NCBI GenBank assembly: GCA_937899245.1
Contig: CALDKB010000001.1
Location: 1 to 51,065, forward strand
Direction: 5' to 3'
DNA length: 51,065 nt
Origin: an uncultured Bacteroidales bacterium
GTDB taxonomy: Bacteria; Bacteroidota; Bacteroidia; Bacteroidales; ML635J-15
The notes below the pieces were generated by a model. It was not told the origin of the DNA. It did not search any database and saw only the letters and a list, made by a program, of their open reading frames with translations. Below, piece by piece: positions 32,435 to 41,335 of this stretch. Made by a program: the position numbers and the translations under genes. Positions within the stretch are counted from its first letter, which is position 1; each line of letters begins with the position of its first letter.

Positions 32435-35400
32435 TTACTTTATTACAATGTTCACGATTTTCTTCGGAACGACGATAACCTTAACGATTTGCTTGCCGTC
32501 GGTGTATTTGGCGGTCTGCTCGTTTGCTATAACGGTTTCTTCAATCTGCTTCGGATTCATATCGAGAGGAAGCGAAAGGTTGAAACGTGTCTTCCCGTTG
32601 AACGAAATCGGGTAGGAGAAATCGGTTTCCTTTGTGAATGCTTCGTTGTATGCCGGCCATTGTGCCTTTGTTACCGAGGTGTCGTGACCGAGTTCGTGCC
32701 ACAATTCTTCAGTAATATGAGGTGCGTATGGCGACATCAGTATGCAAAGCGGTTCAAGAATTTCGCGCTTGTTGCACTTGCCAAGGTCGTTGCAGCAAAT
32801 CATAAAGCTGCTGACACAAGTATTGAACGAGAAACGCTCAATATCATCGGTAACCTTCTTTATCGTGTTGTGCAAAATCTTGAGTTCTTCCAGCGTTGCC
32901 TTTTCATCGCTTACGCAGAAATTGTTATCACCGTCATGGAACATACGCCAGAATTTCTTGATGAAACGAGCAGTTCCTTCAATTCCGTTGGTATCCCATG
33001 GTTTTGCCTGCTCAACTGGGCCGAGGAACATTTCGTAAAGTCTTAACGTGTCGGCTCCGTAGCGTTCTACAAGGTCATCCGGGTTCTGCACGTTGAACAT
33101 AGATTTCGACATCTTTTCAATTTCCCAACCGCAAACGTATTTGCCGTCTTCGAGTAGGAATTCGGCATCGTTGAAGTCGGGTCTCCACTGGCGGAACTTT
33201 TCTGTGTCGAGAATGTCGTTGCTTACTATGTTGATGTCAACGTGAATTGGCATTGTGTATTCTTCGCGGCCAGGAATGTTCTTCGAAACGAATAGGTTTG
33301 TTGGTACGAAAGCTTCACCTTCTACGAAGGTAGGAACTTCGCCACCATCAACAAGATTCTTGATTCTTTCGTCAACCTTGTCGATGTTGTTCATTACGTC
33401 GAAAATCGAAATCAGCAATATTCTGTATCCGTTGTCCTTTGCGTATTCCTTGTATGCTTCGGCAACTTTCTCTAGAGAATGTTCGCGCTTGATTTCGATG
33501 AGTATTTTCTTTTCTTCGCAGAAGAAGTCGAAACGGCGCTTACCGTCCTTGTAGTCCTTCTTGAATTCAACGCCCATGCGCTTTTCCTTCAGTAGCTGCC
33601 AAACCTTGAATTCGGCCATTTTTTCGAAACTTGTAACACGGTAAACGAAGTTGGAGCGACCCTGAATCATGCCCTGGTTGATAAGTTTCTTGTATGGTTC
33701 GTCGTTTGGAACAAGACCGAGGTCGAATAGGAATTTGTTCCAGAAGCGCGAATAAATAAGGTGTCCGGTAGCATGTTCGCGTCCGCCTATGTAAAGGTCG
33801 ACGTTCTGCCAGTATTCAACGGCTTCGGGCGAGAAAATCATCTCGTCGTTGCGTGGATCCATATATCTTAAATAGTATGCCGATGAGCCTGCGAAACCTG
33901 GCATTGTGGAAGTTTCGTACTTGTAGCCTTCTGGTGTGTTCCAGTCCTTTGCTCGTGCTAAAGGCGGTTCGCCAGTTTCGGTAGGCAAATATTTGTCAAC
34001 TTCCGGCAATTCCAGTGGAAGTTTCGACTCGTCGAGTGCGTATGGAATTTCGTCTTTGTAGTAAATTGGGAATGGTTCGCCCCAGTAGCGCTGACGGCTG
34101 AAAATAGCATCACGAAGACGGTAGTTGACCTTGCGTTTTCCAATGCCCATTTCTTCAATGCGATCGTTCATTGCCTTGATTGCTTTCTTAACCTGCAATC
34201 CGTTCAAGAAGTCGGAATTGATAAGAATGCCGTCCTTCGAGTCGAACGATTCGGTCCATTGGTCGGTAGGAATGATTTCGGCACCTTCCTTTGCTACAAC
34301 CTGCGAAATCGGCAAGTTGAAATGACGTGCGAAAGCATAGTCGCGACTGTCGTGTGCGGGAACTGCCATGATTGCACCTGTTCCATATCCGATAAGAACG
34401 TAGTCGGCAATGAAAATAGGAATGCGTTTGCCTGTGAACGGGTTGATGGCGTATGAGCCGGTAATTTGTCCGCTGACTTTCTTTTCTGCCATACGGTCAA
34501 CGTCGGAACGGTTCTTTGCCCAGGTTACATATTCTTCAACTTTTGCACGATATTCGTCGGTTGCAAGCGATAATGCGAGTTCGTGTTCTGGCGCGATAAC
34601 CATAAACGAAACCCCGAAAATTGTATCAGGACGGGTGGTAAAGATTTCCATCTTTTCGTCGCGACCTTCGATTTCGAAGAATACGGAAGCACCTTCGCTA
34701 CGGCCAATCCAATTCTGCTGAATGTCTTTCACAGGTTCGGGGAAATCAACGGTGTTAAGTCCGTCGAGCAGTCTCTGTGCGTATGCTGTGATTCTCAACG
34801 ACCACTGGCGCATTTTCTTGCGCTCAACAGGATAGCCGCCACGAACCGAAAGGCCATCGACAACTTCGTCGTTTGCCAAAACGGTACCGAGTTTCGGACA
34901 CCAGTTTACTGGAATGTCGGCAAGATATGCAAGACGGTAGTTCATGAGAATTTGCTGCTGTTTTTTCTCGTCATACGAATTCCACTCCTCTGCTGTGAAT
35001 GAAATTTCTTCAGTGCATGCGGCGTCGATGTTCCTGTTGCCGTTCTTTGAAAATTCCTCAACAAGTTTTGCTATCGGCTGTGCCTTCTGGCACTTGTTGC
35101 AGTAGAAGCTGTTGAAAAGCTGTATGAAAGTCCATTGCGTCCACTTGTAGTATTTCGGATCGCTGGTGCGAACTTCGCGGCTCCAGTCGAATGAGAAGCC
35201 GATGTTGTCGAGTTGCTCGCGGTATTTGGCAATGTTCTTTTCTGTTGTTATTGCCGGATGCGTACCGGTTTGAATTGCATATTGTTCGGCCGGAAGTCCG
35301 AATGCGTCGTATCCCATAGGATGTAAAACGTTGAATCCGTTCAAAGTCTTATATCTAGAGAAGATGTCGGAGGCAATATATCCGAGCGGGTGACCAACGT

Positions 35401-35542
35401 GCAGACCTGCTCCCGATGGATATGGGAACATGTCGAGAACGTAATATTTCGGTTTCGACTTGTCGATTTCTGCTTTGTAAGTGTTGTGTTCTTTCCAATA
35501 GTTACGCCACTTGCGTTCTATTTCGGTAAAGTTGTATTCCAT
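32435..35542 (-). CDS. leuS: leucyl-tRNA synthetase with PD-(D/E)XK nuclease-like insertion
   Basis: 1035 residues, about 90 longer than the ~940 I expect for Bacteroidales LeuRS. HIGH is HVGH (48-51) and KMSKS is at 810-814. The CP1 editing domain is present (TTRPDTIFG; GTGAIMAVPAHDSRDYAFA). Between RSNFVYRV (about 629-636) and MPIHVDINIV (about 764) lies extra sequence. At 638-735 it reads as a PD-(D/E)XK fold: Asp672 (RRFDFF), Glu683 and Lys685 (LIEIKRE), then a helix and a strand ILLIS. It sits in the leucine-specific region ahead of KMSKS. The frame is uninterrupted, so the enzyme is presumably functional. Confidence 0.96.
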   Translation of the reverse strand: MEYNFTEIERKWRNYWKEHNTYKAEIDKSKPKYYVLDMFPYPSGAGLHVGHPLGYIASDIFSRYKTLNGFNVLHPMGYDAFGLPAEQYAIQTGTHPAITTEKNIAKYREQLDNIGFSFDWSREVRTSDPKYYKWTQWTFIQLFNSFYCNKCQKAQPIAKLVEEFSKNGNRNIDAACTEEISFTAEEWNSYDEKKQQQILMNYRLAYLADIPVNWCPKLGTVLANDEVVDGLSVRGGYPVERKKMRQWSLRITAYAQRLLDGLNTVDFPEPVKDIQQNWIGRSEGASVFFEIEGRDEKMEIFTTRPDTIFGVSFMVIAPEHELALSLATDEYRAKVEEYVTWAKNRSDVDRMAEKKVSGQITGSYAINPFTGKRIPIFIADYVLIGYGTGAIMAVPAHDSRDYAFARHFNLPISQVVAKEGAEIIPTDQWTESFDSKDGILINSDFLNGLQVKKAIKAMNDRIEEMGIGKRKVNYRLRDAIFSRQRYWGEPFPIYYKDEIPYALDESKLPLELPEVDKYLPTETGEPPLARAKDWNTPEGYKYETSTMPGFAGSSAYYLRYMDPRNDEMIFSPEAVEYWQNVDLYIGGREHATGHLIYSRFWNKFLFDLGLVPNDEPYKKLINQGMIQGRSNFVYRVTSFEKMAEFKVWQLLKEKRMGVEFKKDYKDGKRRFDFFCEEKKILIEIKREHSLEKVAEAYKEYAKDNGYRILLISIFDVMNNIDKVDERIKNLVDGGEVPTFVEGEAFVPTNLFVSKNIPGREEYTMPIHVDINIVSNDILDTEKFRQWRPDFNDAEFLLEDGKYVCGWEIEKMSKSMFNVQNPDDLVERYGADTLRLYEMFLGPVEQAKPWDTNGIEGTARFIKKFWRMFHDGDNNFCVSDEKATLEELKILHNTIKKVTDDIERFSFNTCVSSFMICCNDLGKCNKREILEPLCILMSPYAPHITEELWHELGHDTSVTKAQWPAYNEAFTKETDFSYPISFNGKTRFNLSLPLDMNPKQIEETVIANEQTAKYTDGKQIVKVIVVPKKIVNIVIK

Positions 35543-35566
35543 TATTCTCAGTTATTTTTTAAGATG

Positions 35567-35574
35567 CAAAAATA
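35567..35574 (-). promoter_or_regulatory. leuS -7 box
   Basis: TATTTTTG on the minus strand, 24 bases upstream of the leuS ATG. No convincing -33 element. Confidence 0.5.
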
Positions 35575-35724
35575 TAACTTATTTGTAATTTTTGATTTAG
35601 GTTTTTCGATAAATTTATATTGCGATATAAAGCTTGCATTCTCTCGTGGCGGACGACTATTTTTTTGTTGCGATTGCCATAAAAATCTTATATTAGCATG
35701 TTTTTTTATTTGAAAAATGAAATT

Positions 35725-36087
35725 ATGCTTAAGTTATTGATATACATGCAGGTAGCAGTATTGTGCCTGTTGGTGTCATGTTCGTCTCCTCAGGAAAAAC
35801 TGGAGGGAAGTTGGGTTGTGTCGTCAATACAGCCCATTGCTACGCAGTTAAGTTCGGACGACCTGGAGTCGCTGAATGCTCTGGTTTGCGGTCTCGAATA
35901 TACATTCCGTAATGATTCTACATTTGTAAATGATTCTTTGGTTGGAATTTATGTTGCTGATGCGTCGAATGTTACGTTGAGTAAAACCGATGGCGAAACA
36001 GAGTTGTACGGGTATCGGGTTTCGGATGATTCGTTGTCGATAGATAATGACATGTTCGTTTTAAAAATGAATAGACTTGAAGAATAG
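35725..36087 (+). CDS. small lipoprotein, lipocalin-like
   Basis: 120 residues from ATG 35725; an in-frame ATG at 35698 would add nine residues ahead of the signal. The lipoprotein signal MLKLLIYMQVAVLCLLVSC is followed by SSPQEKLEGSWVVSSIQPI. The EGxW start and the later short strands (YTFRNDSTFVNDS; YGYRVSDDSLSIDNDMFVL) resemble the lipocalin-like/DUF5004-type lipoproteins of Bacteroidetes. Function unknown. The gap to the MMPL gene is 108 bases and contains a separate promoter. Confidence 0.7.
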   Translation: MLKLLIYMQVAVLCLLVSCSSPQEKLEGSWVVSSIQPIATQLSSDDLESLNALVCGLEYTFRNDSTFVNDSLVGIYVADASNVTLSKTDGETELYGYRVSDDSLSIDNDMFVLKMNRLEE

Positions 36088-36163
36088 CATGCTTTTCATA
36101 TAATATTTTATGATGGCTTTTAAATGATTGGTATTAAAATGTATGTATTTGCCAATTAAAGAT

Positions 36164-36171
36164 TATCTTTG
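36164..36171 (+). promoter_or_regulatory. -7 box of the MMPL-epimerase operon
   Basis: TATCTTTG, 24 bases upstream of ATG 36196. It overlaps the TTG at 36169 that would otherwise extend the frame. No well-placed -33 element. Confidence 0.5.
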
Positions 36172-36195
36172 CGAACTTTTAAAAGTTATAGACAT

Positions 36196-38625
36196 ATGTG
36201 GCAGAAGATTGCACGTCTGATATTAAGAAAGAAATTATATATCATAATAGTACTTGCCTTAATAACCGCTTTTATGGGTTATGAAGCACTGCATATCCAG
36301 ATGGACTATGGCTATGCGAGAATGCTTTCGGAAGACGATGATGTATACAAGCAGAACCTAAAGTTCCGTGAATTGTTTGGAGATGAGTCTAATGCAATAG
36401 CTATTGGTGTCGAGGATGCCACCCTGCTTACTAAATACGAAACATACAAGAGCTTTAAGGACGTTATCCAGAAAATTAAGGGTCATAAGGATGTTAATTC
36501 TACTTTTGGTCCGCTTGAGGCAATTAATTTGAAGATGGCAACCGTTGAGGATGAAAATGGACAGAAGCGTAGAGCTTTTGCTCCTGAAAAAATCTTCGAC
36601 GATTCTATCAAATGCCAGGCCGACCTTGATGCTGCCAGCAGTGTGTTCTTCAACCTGCCGTTCTATACTGATTTGCTCTACAATAAGGACACTACGGTAT
36701 TCCTTTTTACAATATCGCTTAAGCCCGAAATTCTCAATAGCTCCGAGCGTCAGACTTCGGTTGCCGAAGTGGCTGGAATGCTCGACAAGTTTACAGAGGA
36801 TACTGGCGTGAAGGTTCATATTTCTGGCCATCCGTATATTAGGACGGAGATAACCAACTTGATAAAGCGTGAACTTTTGATATTTACGCTTCTGGCTGTG
36901 CTGGTGTGCGTAGTGATATTGTTTATTTTCTTCCGTTCGCCAAAGATTATTTTTGCCGCATTGATTGTAGTGGCGGTCAGTCTTGTTTGGTCGTTTGGAT
37001 ATATGGTTCTGTTCGGCTACAAGATTACAATCCTTACTTCGATGATTCCTCCGCTGCTAATCGTTATTGGTATTCCAAACATCATCTACATGTTCAACAA
37101 GTACCATGCGGAGTACAAGAATCATGGACATAAGGTTAAGGCGTTGCACCGTACAATCTGCAAAATTGGTAACGCTTCGTTTTTTACAAACTTCACCACG
37201 TCTATAGGTTTTGCAACATTTATAGTTACATCCAACCAACTGCTGATTGAATTCGGCGTTGTCGCTTCGCTTGGCATCATGACAGTCTTCCTGATGTCGC
37301 TGATAATCATTCCGGCGTTCTTCAGCGTTTGTGATGCGCCGTCGGAAAAGGCAACAAAGCATATCGACAACAAGATTATCGTTGGCGTAGTTGAAAAAAT
37401 TGAAAGTTGGGTAACGTATAGGCGAAATCGCGTCTATGCTATTTTCATTTCTGTTTGTGCGTTCATGCTGGTTGGAATGTTTCTTATTACTCGTGCCGGC
37501 TACATTCTCGATGATGTGCCCGAAGATGGTCGTCTTTGCCAGGATACGAGGTTCCTTGAAGAAAATTTTGCCGGAGTGTCGCCAATCGAGATTGTTGTCA
37601 TTTCAAAGGATTCGCTTCGCAACGACCTCGACTACGTTGATCAAATAGAACGCTTGGACACTTTGCAGCAGCGTTTCAAAAAATATCCCGAATTGTCTAG
37701 GTCGATGTCGATTGCCGATGCAATTAAGTTCCTGTACCAGTCGTTGAGGGAAGGAAATAACTATGAGCTTCCGCCCACGCCGGATACTTATTCGACAATA
37801 ATGAAGAGAATGCCCGATATGAAATCCGACAACATGGGATTGGCAAAGTCGTTCATCGATAGCACAAGGACAGCAACACGCATAAGTATGAATGTTCAGG
37901 ACATAGGCTGCGACCGTCTTGAGGTCCTCATTCCGCAGATTCGTGCCGAACTCGACAGCGTGTTCCCTGCCGACAGATACGAAACTCTTGTTACCGGTGC
38001 TTCTATAATGAATTTTACAGGTACGACATATCTGACAAACAACTTGATTACCAGTTTGTTCCTTGCAATATTTGTAATAGCGGCCTGCATATTCTGGATG
38101 TTCCGTTCCGTAAAGGTTACATTGCTTTCGCTTATTCCTAATGTCATTCCAATGATAGTTACCGCTGGTGTCATGGGATGGTTTGGAATTCCGATAAAGC
38201 CATCCACGATTCTGGTGTTCAGTATCGCCTTTGGTATTTCAGTCGACGATACAATCCATTATCTGGCTAAGTATAGTCAGGAATTGAAGCATACCGACGG
38301 AAATATCGGAATGTCGGTCAAGAATGCGTTGTCCGAAACAGGAATGAGCATGCTGTACACTTCAATTATTCTAGTGTTTGGCTTTGGCATCTTTATCTTC
38401 TCCGCATACGGAGGAAGCCGTTCGCTGGGAATTCTGGTGTCAACAGCTCTCTTTGTGGCCATGTTTTCGAATATCATTTTGCTTCCATCGTTGCTGATGA
38501 CTTTGGAGCATCATTTCAATAAGAAAGTTTTTAGTGAACAATATCTGCAGATTTACAACGAGGAAGACGAGATAGATCTGGAGGAACTTAAATTAGAAGG
38601 AGAGTACGACGATGATGACAAGTAA
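36196..38625 (+). CDS. MMPL/RND-family membrane transporter
   Basis: 809 residues from ATG 36196. Twelve membrane helices in two repeats of 1 + 5, each preceded by a large periplasmic loop (about residues 35-210 and 440-610). Sterol-sensing-domain-like helices occur (SLVWSFGYMVLFGYKITI; FSIAFGISVDDTIHYL), with the RND-type Asp pair in the second repeat. Members move lipids, hopanoids or other hydrophobic cargo across the inner membrane. The acidic C terminus (EEDEIDLEEL...DDDDK) overlaps the next gene by 14 bases. Confidence 0.9.
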   Translation: MWQKIARLILRKKLYIIIVLALITAFMGYEALHIQMDYGYARMLSEDDDVYKQNLKFRELFGDESNAIAIGVEDATLLTKYETYKSFKDVIQKIKGHKDVNSTFGPLEAINLKMATVEDENGQKRRAFAPEKIFDDSIKCQADLDAASSVFFNLPFYTDLLYNKDTTVFLFTISLKPEILNSSERQTSVAEVAGMLDKFTEDTGVKVHISGHPYIRTEITNLIKRELLIFTLLAVLVCVVILFIFFRSPKIIFAALIVVAVSLVWSFGYMVLFGYKITILTSMIPPLLIVIGIPNIIYMFNKYHAEYKNHGHKVKALHRTICKIGNASFFTNFTTSIGFATFIVTSNQLLIEFGVVASLGIMTVFLMSLIIIPAFFSVCDAPSEKATKHIDNKIIVGVVEKIESWVTYRRNRVYAIFISVCAFMLVGMFLITRAGYILDDVPEDGRLCQDTRFLEENFAGVSPIEIVVISKDSLRNDLDYVDQIERLDTLQQRFKKYPELSRSMSIADAIKFLYQSLREGNNYELPPTPDTYSTIMKRMPDMKSDNMGLAKSFIDSTRTATRISMNVQDIGCDRLEVLIPQIRAELDSVFPADRYETLVTGASIMNFTGTTYLTNNLITSLFLAIFVIAACIFWMFRSVKVTLLSLIPNVIPMIVTAGVMGWFGIPIKPSTILVFSIAFGISVDDTIHYLAKYSQELKHTDGNIGMSVKNALSETGMSMLYTSIILVFGFGIFIFSAYGGSRSLGILVSTALFVAMFSNIILLPSLLMTLEHHFNKKVFSEQYLQIYNEEDEIDLEELKLEGEYDDDDK

Positions 38626-39586
38626 ACCGCGTCATTCTTATGCACGCCGCATATTAGTAACTGGGGGCGCAGGATTCATAGCAAGTTCGTTGGCGCAGAA
38701 GTTGGCCGAAGACGAAACAAATCTTGTTGTAATAATGGATAACCTTTCTACAGGCGATATGCGCAAGCTGCCGCCACTGAAGGAAAACATTCGCTTCATC
38801 AAAGGAGATGTGAACGAATACAAGGATATCAGCGAGATTATGTTGTCGTATCAGTTCCATTATGTGTTCCATTATGCGGCAATGGTTGGCGTATTGCGTA
38901 CGCAGGCACATCCGGTAGGCGTACTCGAGGACTTGCGTGGCATCGAGAACATATGCCGCCTGAGCAAGAACACCAGTGTGAAAAGAGTTTTTTACGCTTC
39001 GTCGTCGGAAGTATATGGCGAACCGGTTGAATTTCCGCAAAACGCACATACAACTCCTTTGAATTCAAGGGTACCGTATGCTGTCGTTAAAAATATTGGT
39101 GAATCGTTTTTGCGTTCATACAACAAGGAGTTCGGACTCAACTATACAATCTTCAGGTTCTTCAATACTTACGGACCAAAGCAGAGCAAGGATTTTGTTA
39201 TCAGCAAATTCTTGAATATGGCATTGCGCGGCGATGATATTTCGGTCTATGGCGATGGCTCTCAAAGCCGAACTTTCTGCTATATTGACGACAATATCGA
39301 ATCGACTGTGAAAATCGCTTATGCCGACAAATTCGTCAACGATGTTGTAAATATAGGTAATTCCCGTGAGACATCAATTCTTGAACTTGCAAAGACTATT
39401 ATAGATATTACAGGTTCCAAATCGAAGATAGTTTACTTGCCACCGCTGAAGGAAGGCGATATGATGCGTCGTTGCCCCGACAATTCCGACATGCTCAAGG
39501 TTCTCGACCGTCCTTTGGTTAAGCTTGAAGATGGTATTCGCAATATTCTTGACAGGGGATTCTTCGAGTGGGAGATGAATAGATAG
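38612..39586 (+). CDS. NAD-dependent sugar-nucleotide epimerase/dehydratase (extended SDR)
   Basis: 324 residues. The NAD-binding loop is ILVTGGAGFIASSLA (the usual final Gly is Ala). The catalytic Ser region is YASSSEVYGE and the Tyr-x3-Lys pair is in VPYAVVKNIGE. The substrate-domain motif RFFNTYGPKQ is of the UDP-glucose epimerase/UDP-xylose synthase type. It is coupled to the MMPL transporter by a 14-base overlap and followed by a strong terminator. The exact sugar is undetermined. Confidence 0.9.
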   Translation: MMTSKPRHSYARRILVTGGAGFIASSLAQKLAEDETNLVVIMDNLSTGDMRKLPPLKENIRFIKGDVNEYKDISEIMLSYQFHYVFHYAAMVGVLRTQAHPVGVLEDLRGIENICRLSKNTSVKRVFYASSSEVYGEPVEFPQNAHTTPLNSRVPYAVVKNIGESFLRSYNKEFGLNYTIFRFFNTYGPKQSKDFVISKFLNMALRGDDISVYGDGSQSRTFCYIDDNIESTVKIAYADKFVNDVVNIGNSRETSILELAKTIIDITGSKSKIVYLPPLKEGDMMRRCPDNSDMLKVLDRPLVKLEDGIRNILDRGFFEWEMNR

Positions 39587-39612
39587 AAAATAGGACTATT
39601 TATTATATAAGG

Positions 39613-39647
39613 TCGCATTGAGGTTTTCTTCAATGCGATTTTTTTTT
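39613..39647 (+). terminator. terminator of the MMPL-epimerase operon
   Basis: The stem TCGCATTGA / TCAATGCGA with an 8-base loop is followed by nine or more T residues, 27 bases past the epimerase stop. Confidence 0.88.
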
Positions 39648-39656
39648 GACGGATAC

Positions 39657-39684
39657 GAAAAAAGCCTTGTTTTCACAAGGCTTT
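39657..39684 (-). terminator. tRNA-Pro terminator
   Basis: On the minus strand the stem AAAGCCTTG / CAAGGCTTT is followed by TTTTCG. It lies just past the tRNA 3' end. Confidence 0.75.
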
Positions 39685-39691
39685 CTTTCCG

Positions 39692-39766
39692 TCGGGGTGG
39701 CCAGATTCGAACTGGCGACCCCCTGCTCCCAAAGCAGGTGCGCTAACCGGACTGCGCTACACCCCG
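39692..39766 (-). tRNA. tRNA-Pro(TGG)
   Basis: 75 bases including discriminator A. The acceptor stem CGGGGTG/CACCCCG pairs fully. The anticodon stem CCTGC/GCAGG encloses the loop TTTGGGA, giving anticodon TGG. The T arm GCCAG-TTCGAAT-CTGGC is canonical. The 3' CCA is not encoded and must be added. It has its own consensus promoter and terminator. Confidence 0.97.
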
Positions 39767-39777
39767 AAAAGGCGATG

Positions 39778-39808
39778 CAAAAGTAATACTATTTTTTATG
39801 ACCGCAAA
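39778..39808 (-). promoter_or_regulatory. tRNA-Pro promoter (full consensus)
   Basis: Minus-strand TTTG (39805-39808), exactly 19 bases, then TACTTTTG (39778-39785), 11 bases before the mature tRNA 5' end. Confidence 0.85.
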
Positions 39809-39889
39809 TTATTTTGTTCTTTTTTTTAGTTCGTGATAAAGATACTTCAAATACTTTTTTACTCAGTTCGTTATGACTCATAATAATTA

Positions 39890-39919
39890 TTTGCGGATGA
39901 TGTTTTTTGTATATTTTTG
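39890..39919 (+). promoter_or_regulatory. DUF4293 gene promoter
   Basis: TTTG (39890-39893), 18 bases, TATTTTTG (39912-39919), then 17 bases to the ATG. Confidence 0.75.
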
Positions 39920-39936
39920 CATAAAAAATAAAAAAC

Positions 39937-40407
39937 ATGATTCAAAGGATACAGACTTTATATCTCGTGATTGCTCTTGTTTGCATGAGCCTTTTCTATT
40001 TTATTTCTTTCGGAAGCATTGAGGTGCAAACCGAAGCTGGTATAACCGACGTTTCGTTGGGACTTTATGGCGCAGATTTCACTGTCGGCGGTGAGATTGA
40101 GCATTATTCAACTCTTCCGCTGCTCATTTTGCTCTCGTTTGTCGTGCTGACAATTGTTTTCACCATATTATTATATAGGCATAGGATACTACAGATTCGG
40201 ATGTGCATCTTCAATTCAATCCTGGCTCTTGGTTGTTCGGGACTGGCTTTTTTCTATCTATACCAGTGTGCTTCGAAATATGGGGCTGACTATTCCACAA
40301 ATATTTTGGTTGTCCTGCCTATAGTAGCTGCAATCCTTATGATTCTTGCTCTCCGTGATATTGCCAAGGACGAGGCGCTTGTACGTTCTATTGACAGAAT
40401 AAGATAG
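39937..40407 (+). CDS. DUF4293 membrane protein
   Basis: 156 residues with four membrane helices. The start MIQRIQTLYLVIALVCMSLF is diagnostic of the Bacteroidetes family DUF4293. A short periplasmic segment (residues 25-60) separates helices 1 and 2. Function is unknown. It has its own promoter and is convergent with the aminotransferase gene. Confidence 0.88.
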   Translation: MIQRIQTLYLVIALVCMSLFYFISFGSIEVQTEAGITDVSLGLYGADFTVGGEIEHYSTLPLLILLSFVVLTIVFTILLYRHRILQIRMCIFNSILALGCSGLAFFYLYQCASKYGADYSTNILVVLPIVAAILMILALRDIAKDEALVRSIDRIR

Positions 40408-40477
40408 AATAATTATAAGTTTTTGGGGATTGCCTTGTTGGTATGGCATCCAATCGGACTTGTCGTCGAGAAGCTTT

Positions 40478-41335
40478 TTATTCTTCTCCTTTCAGCTTTT
40501 TTATTTCCACCTTGTAGTAGTTTTGGATTTCGTAGGCGATGTCTTCTACTTTGCCATGGTAGAAACGTTCTCGTCCCAGTCCGACAACCCAGCGTATTCC
40601 TAGTATGGGGTCGGCAAGGAACATTGCATCGATGTTTTTCAGTTCGGACTTCTGCATTTCCTTGTGTATAACCTCCATCTCCAGTTTTGTGTGCGCAAGT
40701 TCTTCAAGTTTTGCCGAGAATACCGAATTTGCCGACGGTAGATTATGTTTTGTAGCTGCAATAAGGGTGTTGTCTTTCATGAAAAAGATGTCCGAATTGA
40801 GGCCGTGCCTATAAATTCCATCGTTGCTAGTGATGATAATGTCGTCGAGGTTGTTTTCCTTGATTATTTCTTTGCAGCGAAGCTGAATGAATAGTTTTGG
40901 ATTCGGACTCGACATAATATCTTGGCCTGCCACAAAAATGTCGGTGAAAATGCCATTCTTGTTCAGTTGGTAGAATTCTTGGTTGATGCTTTCTACGGAT
41001 AAAAGTGTTGAGAAAGAATTCGGTTCTTGTCCTTCGTTGTTGCGGAAAAGTGTTATTGTTACCGCAAATTCCTTGTATATCCTGTTCTTCCTTAGAAGAA
41101 GCATAATGTCGTTTGCGAGGATTTTTGCGCAGAAATAATCGTCTGCCACCATTCCATAGAGTTCAATCATTTTTTCTATAGTCTGGAAATAGCTTTTGAA
41201 ATCGTATACGAAGCACGAATTTCCACGAAGCTTAATGCTGAACGAGTCGCCCATAAGCAGGCCTCTGTTGTCGTGAGTCAGACATGGCTGGCTTGATGGC
41301 TGTATTTCTCCGTTAAGCATTATGTGTCTGGCCAT
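40478..41335 (-). CDS. divergent class IV aminotransferase-like protein
   Basis: 285 residues. The N terminus NGEIQPSSQPCLTHDNRGLLMGDSFSIKLR aligns with class IV PLP enzymes (IlvE, PabC). A candidate PLP Lys is in NPKLFIQLR. The usual Glu in the G-x-x-x-E-x-x-x-x-N motif is absent: here the segment reads NDGIYRHGLNSDIFF. It may be a PabC-type lyase, a D-amino-acid-type enzyme, or a degenerate member. It is the last gene of holA-HAD-aminotransferase, sharing one base with the HAD stop. Confidence 0.75.
   Translation of the reverse strand: MARHIMLNGEIQPSSQPCLTHDNRGLLMGDSFSIKLRGNSCFVYDFKSYFQTIEKMIELYGMVADDYFCAKILANDIMLLLRKNRIYKEFAVTITLFRNNEGQEPNSFSTLLSVESINQEFYQLNKNGIFTDIFVAGQDIMSSPNPKLFIQLRCKEIIKENNLDDIIITSNDGIYRHGLNSDIFFMKDNTLIAATKHNLPSANSVFSAKLEELAHTKLEMEVIHKEMQKSELKNIDAMFLADPILGIRWVVGLGRERFYHGKVEDIAYEIQNYYKVEIKKLKGEE

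Noticed and set aside
33338..33631. Intein in leuS
   Set aside because: No N-terminal Cys/Ser splicing block, no C-terminal His-Asn, and the insert is too short; it looks like a nuclease domain kept in the mature protein.
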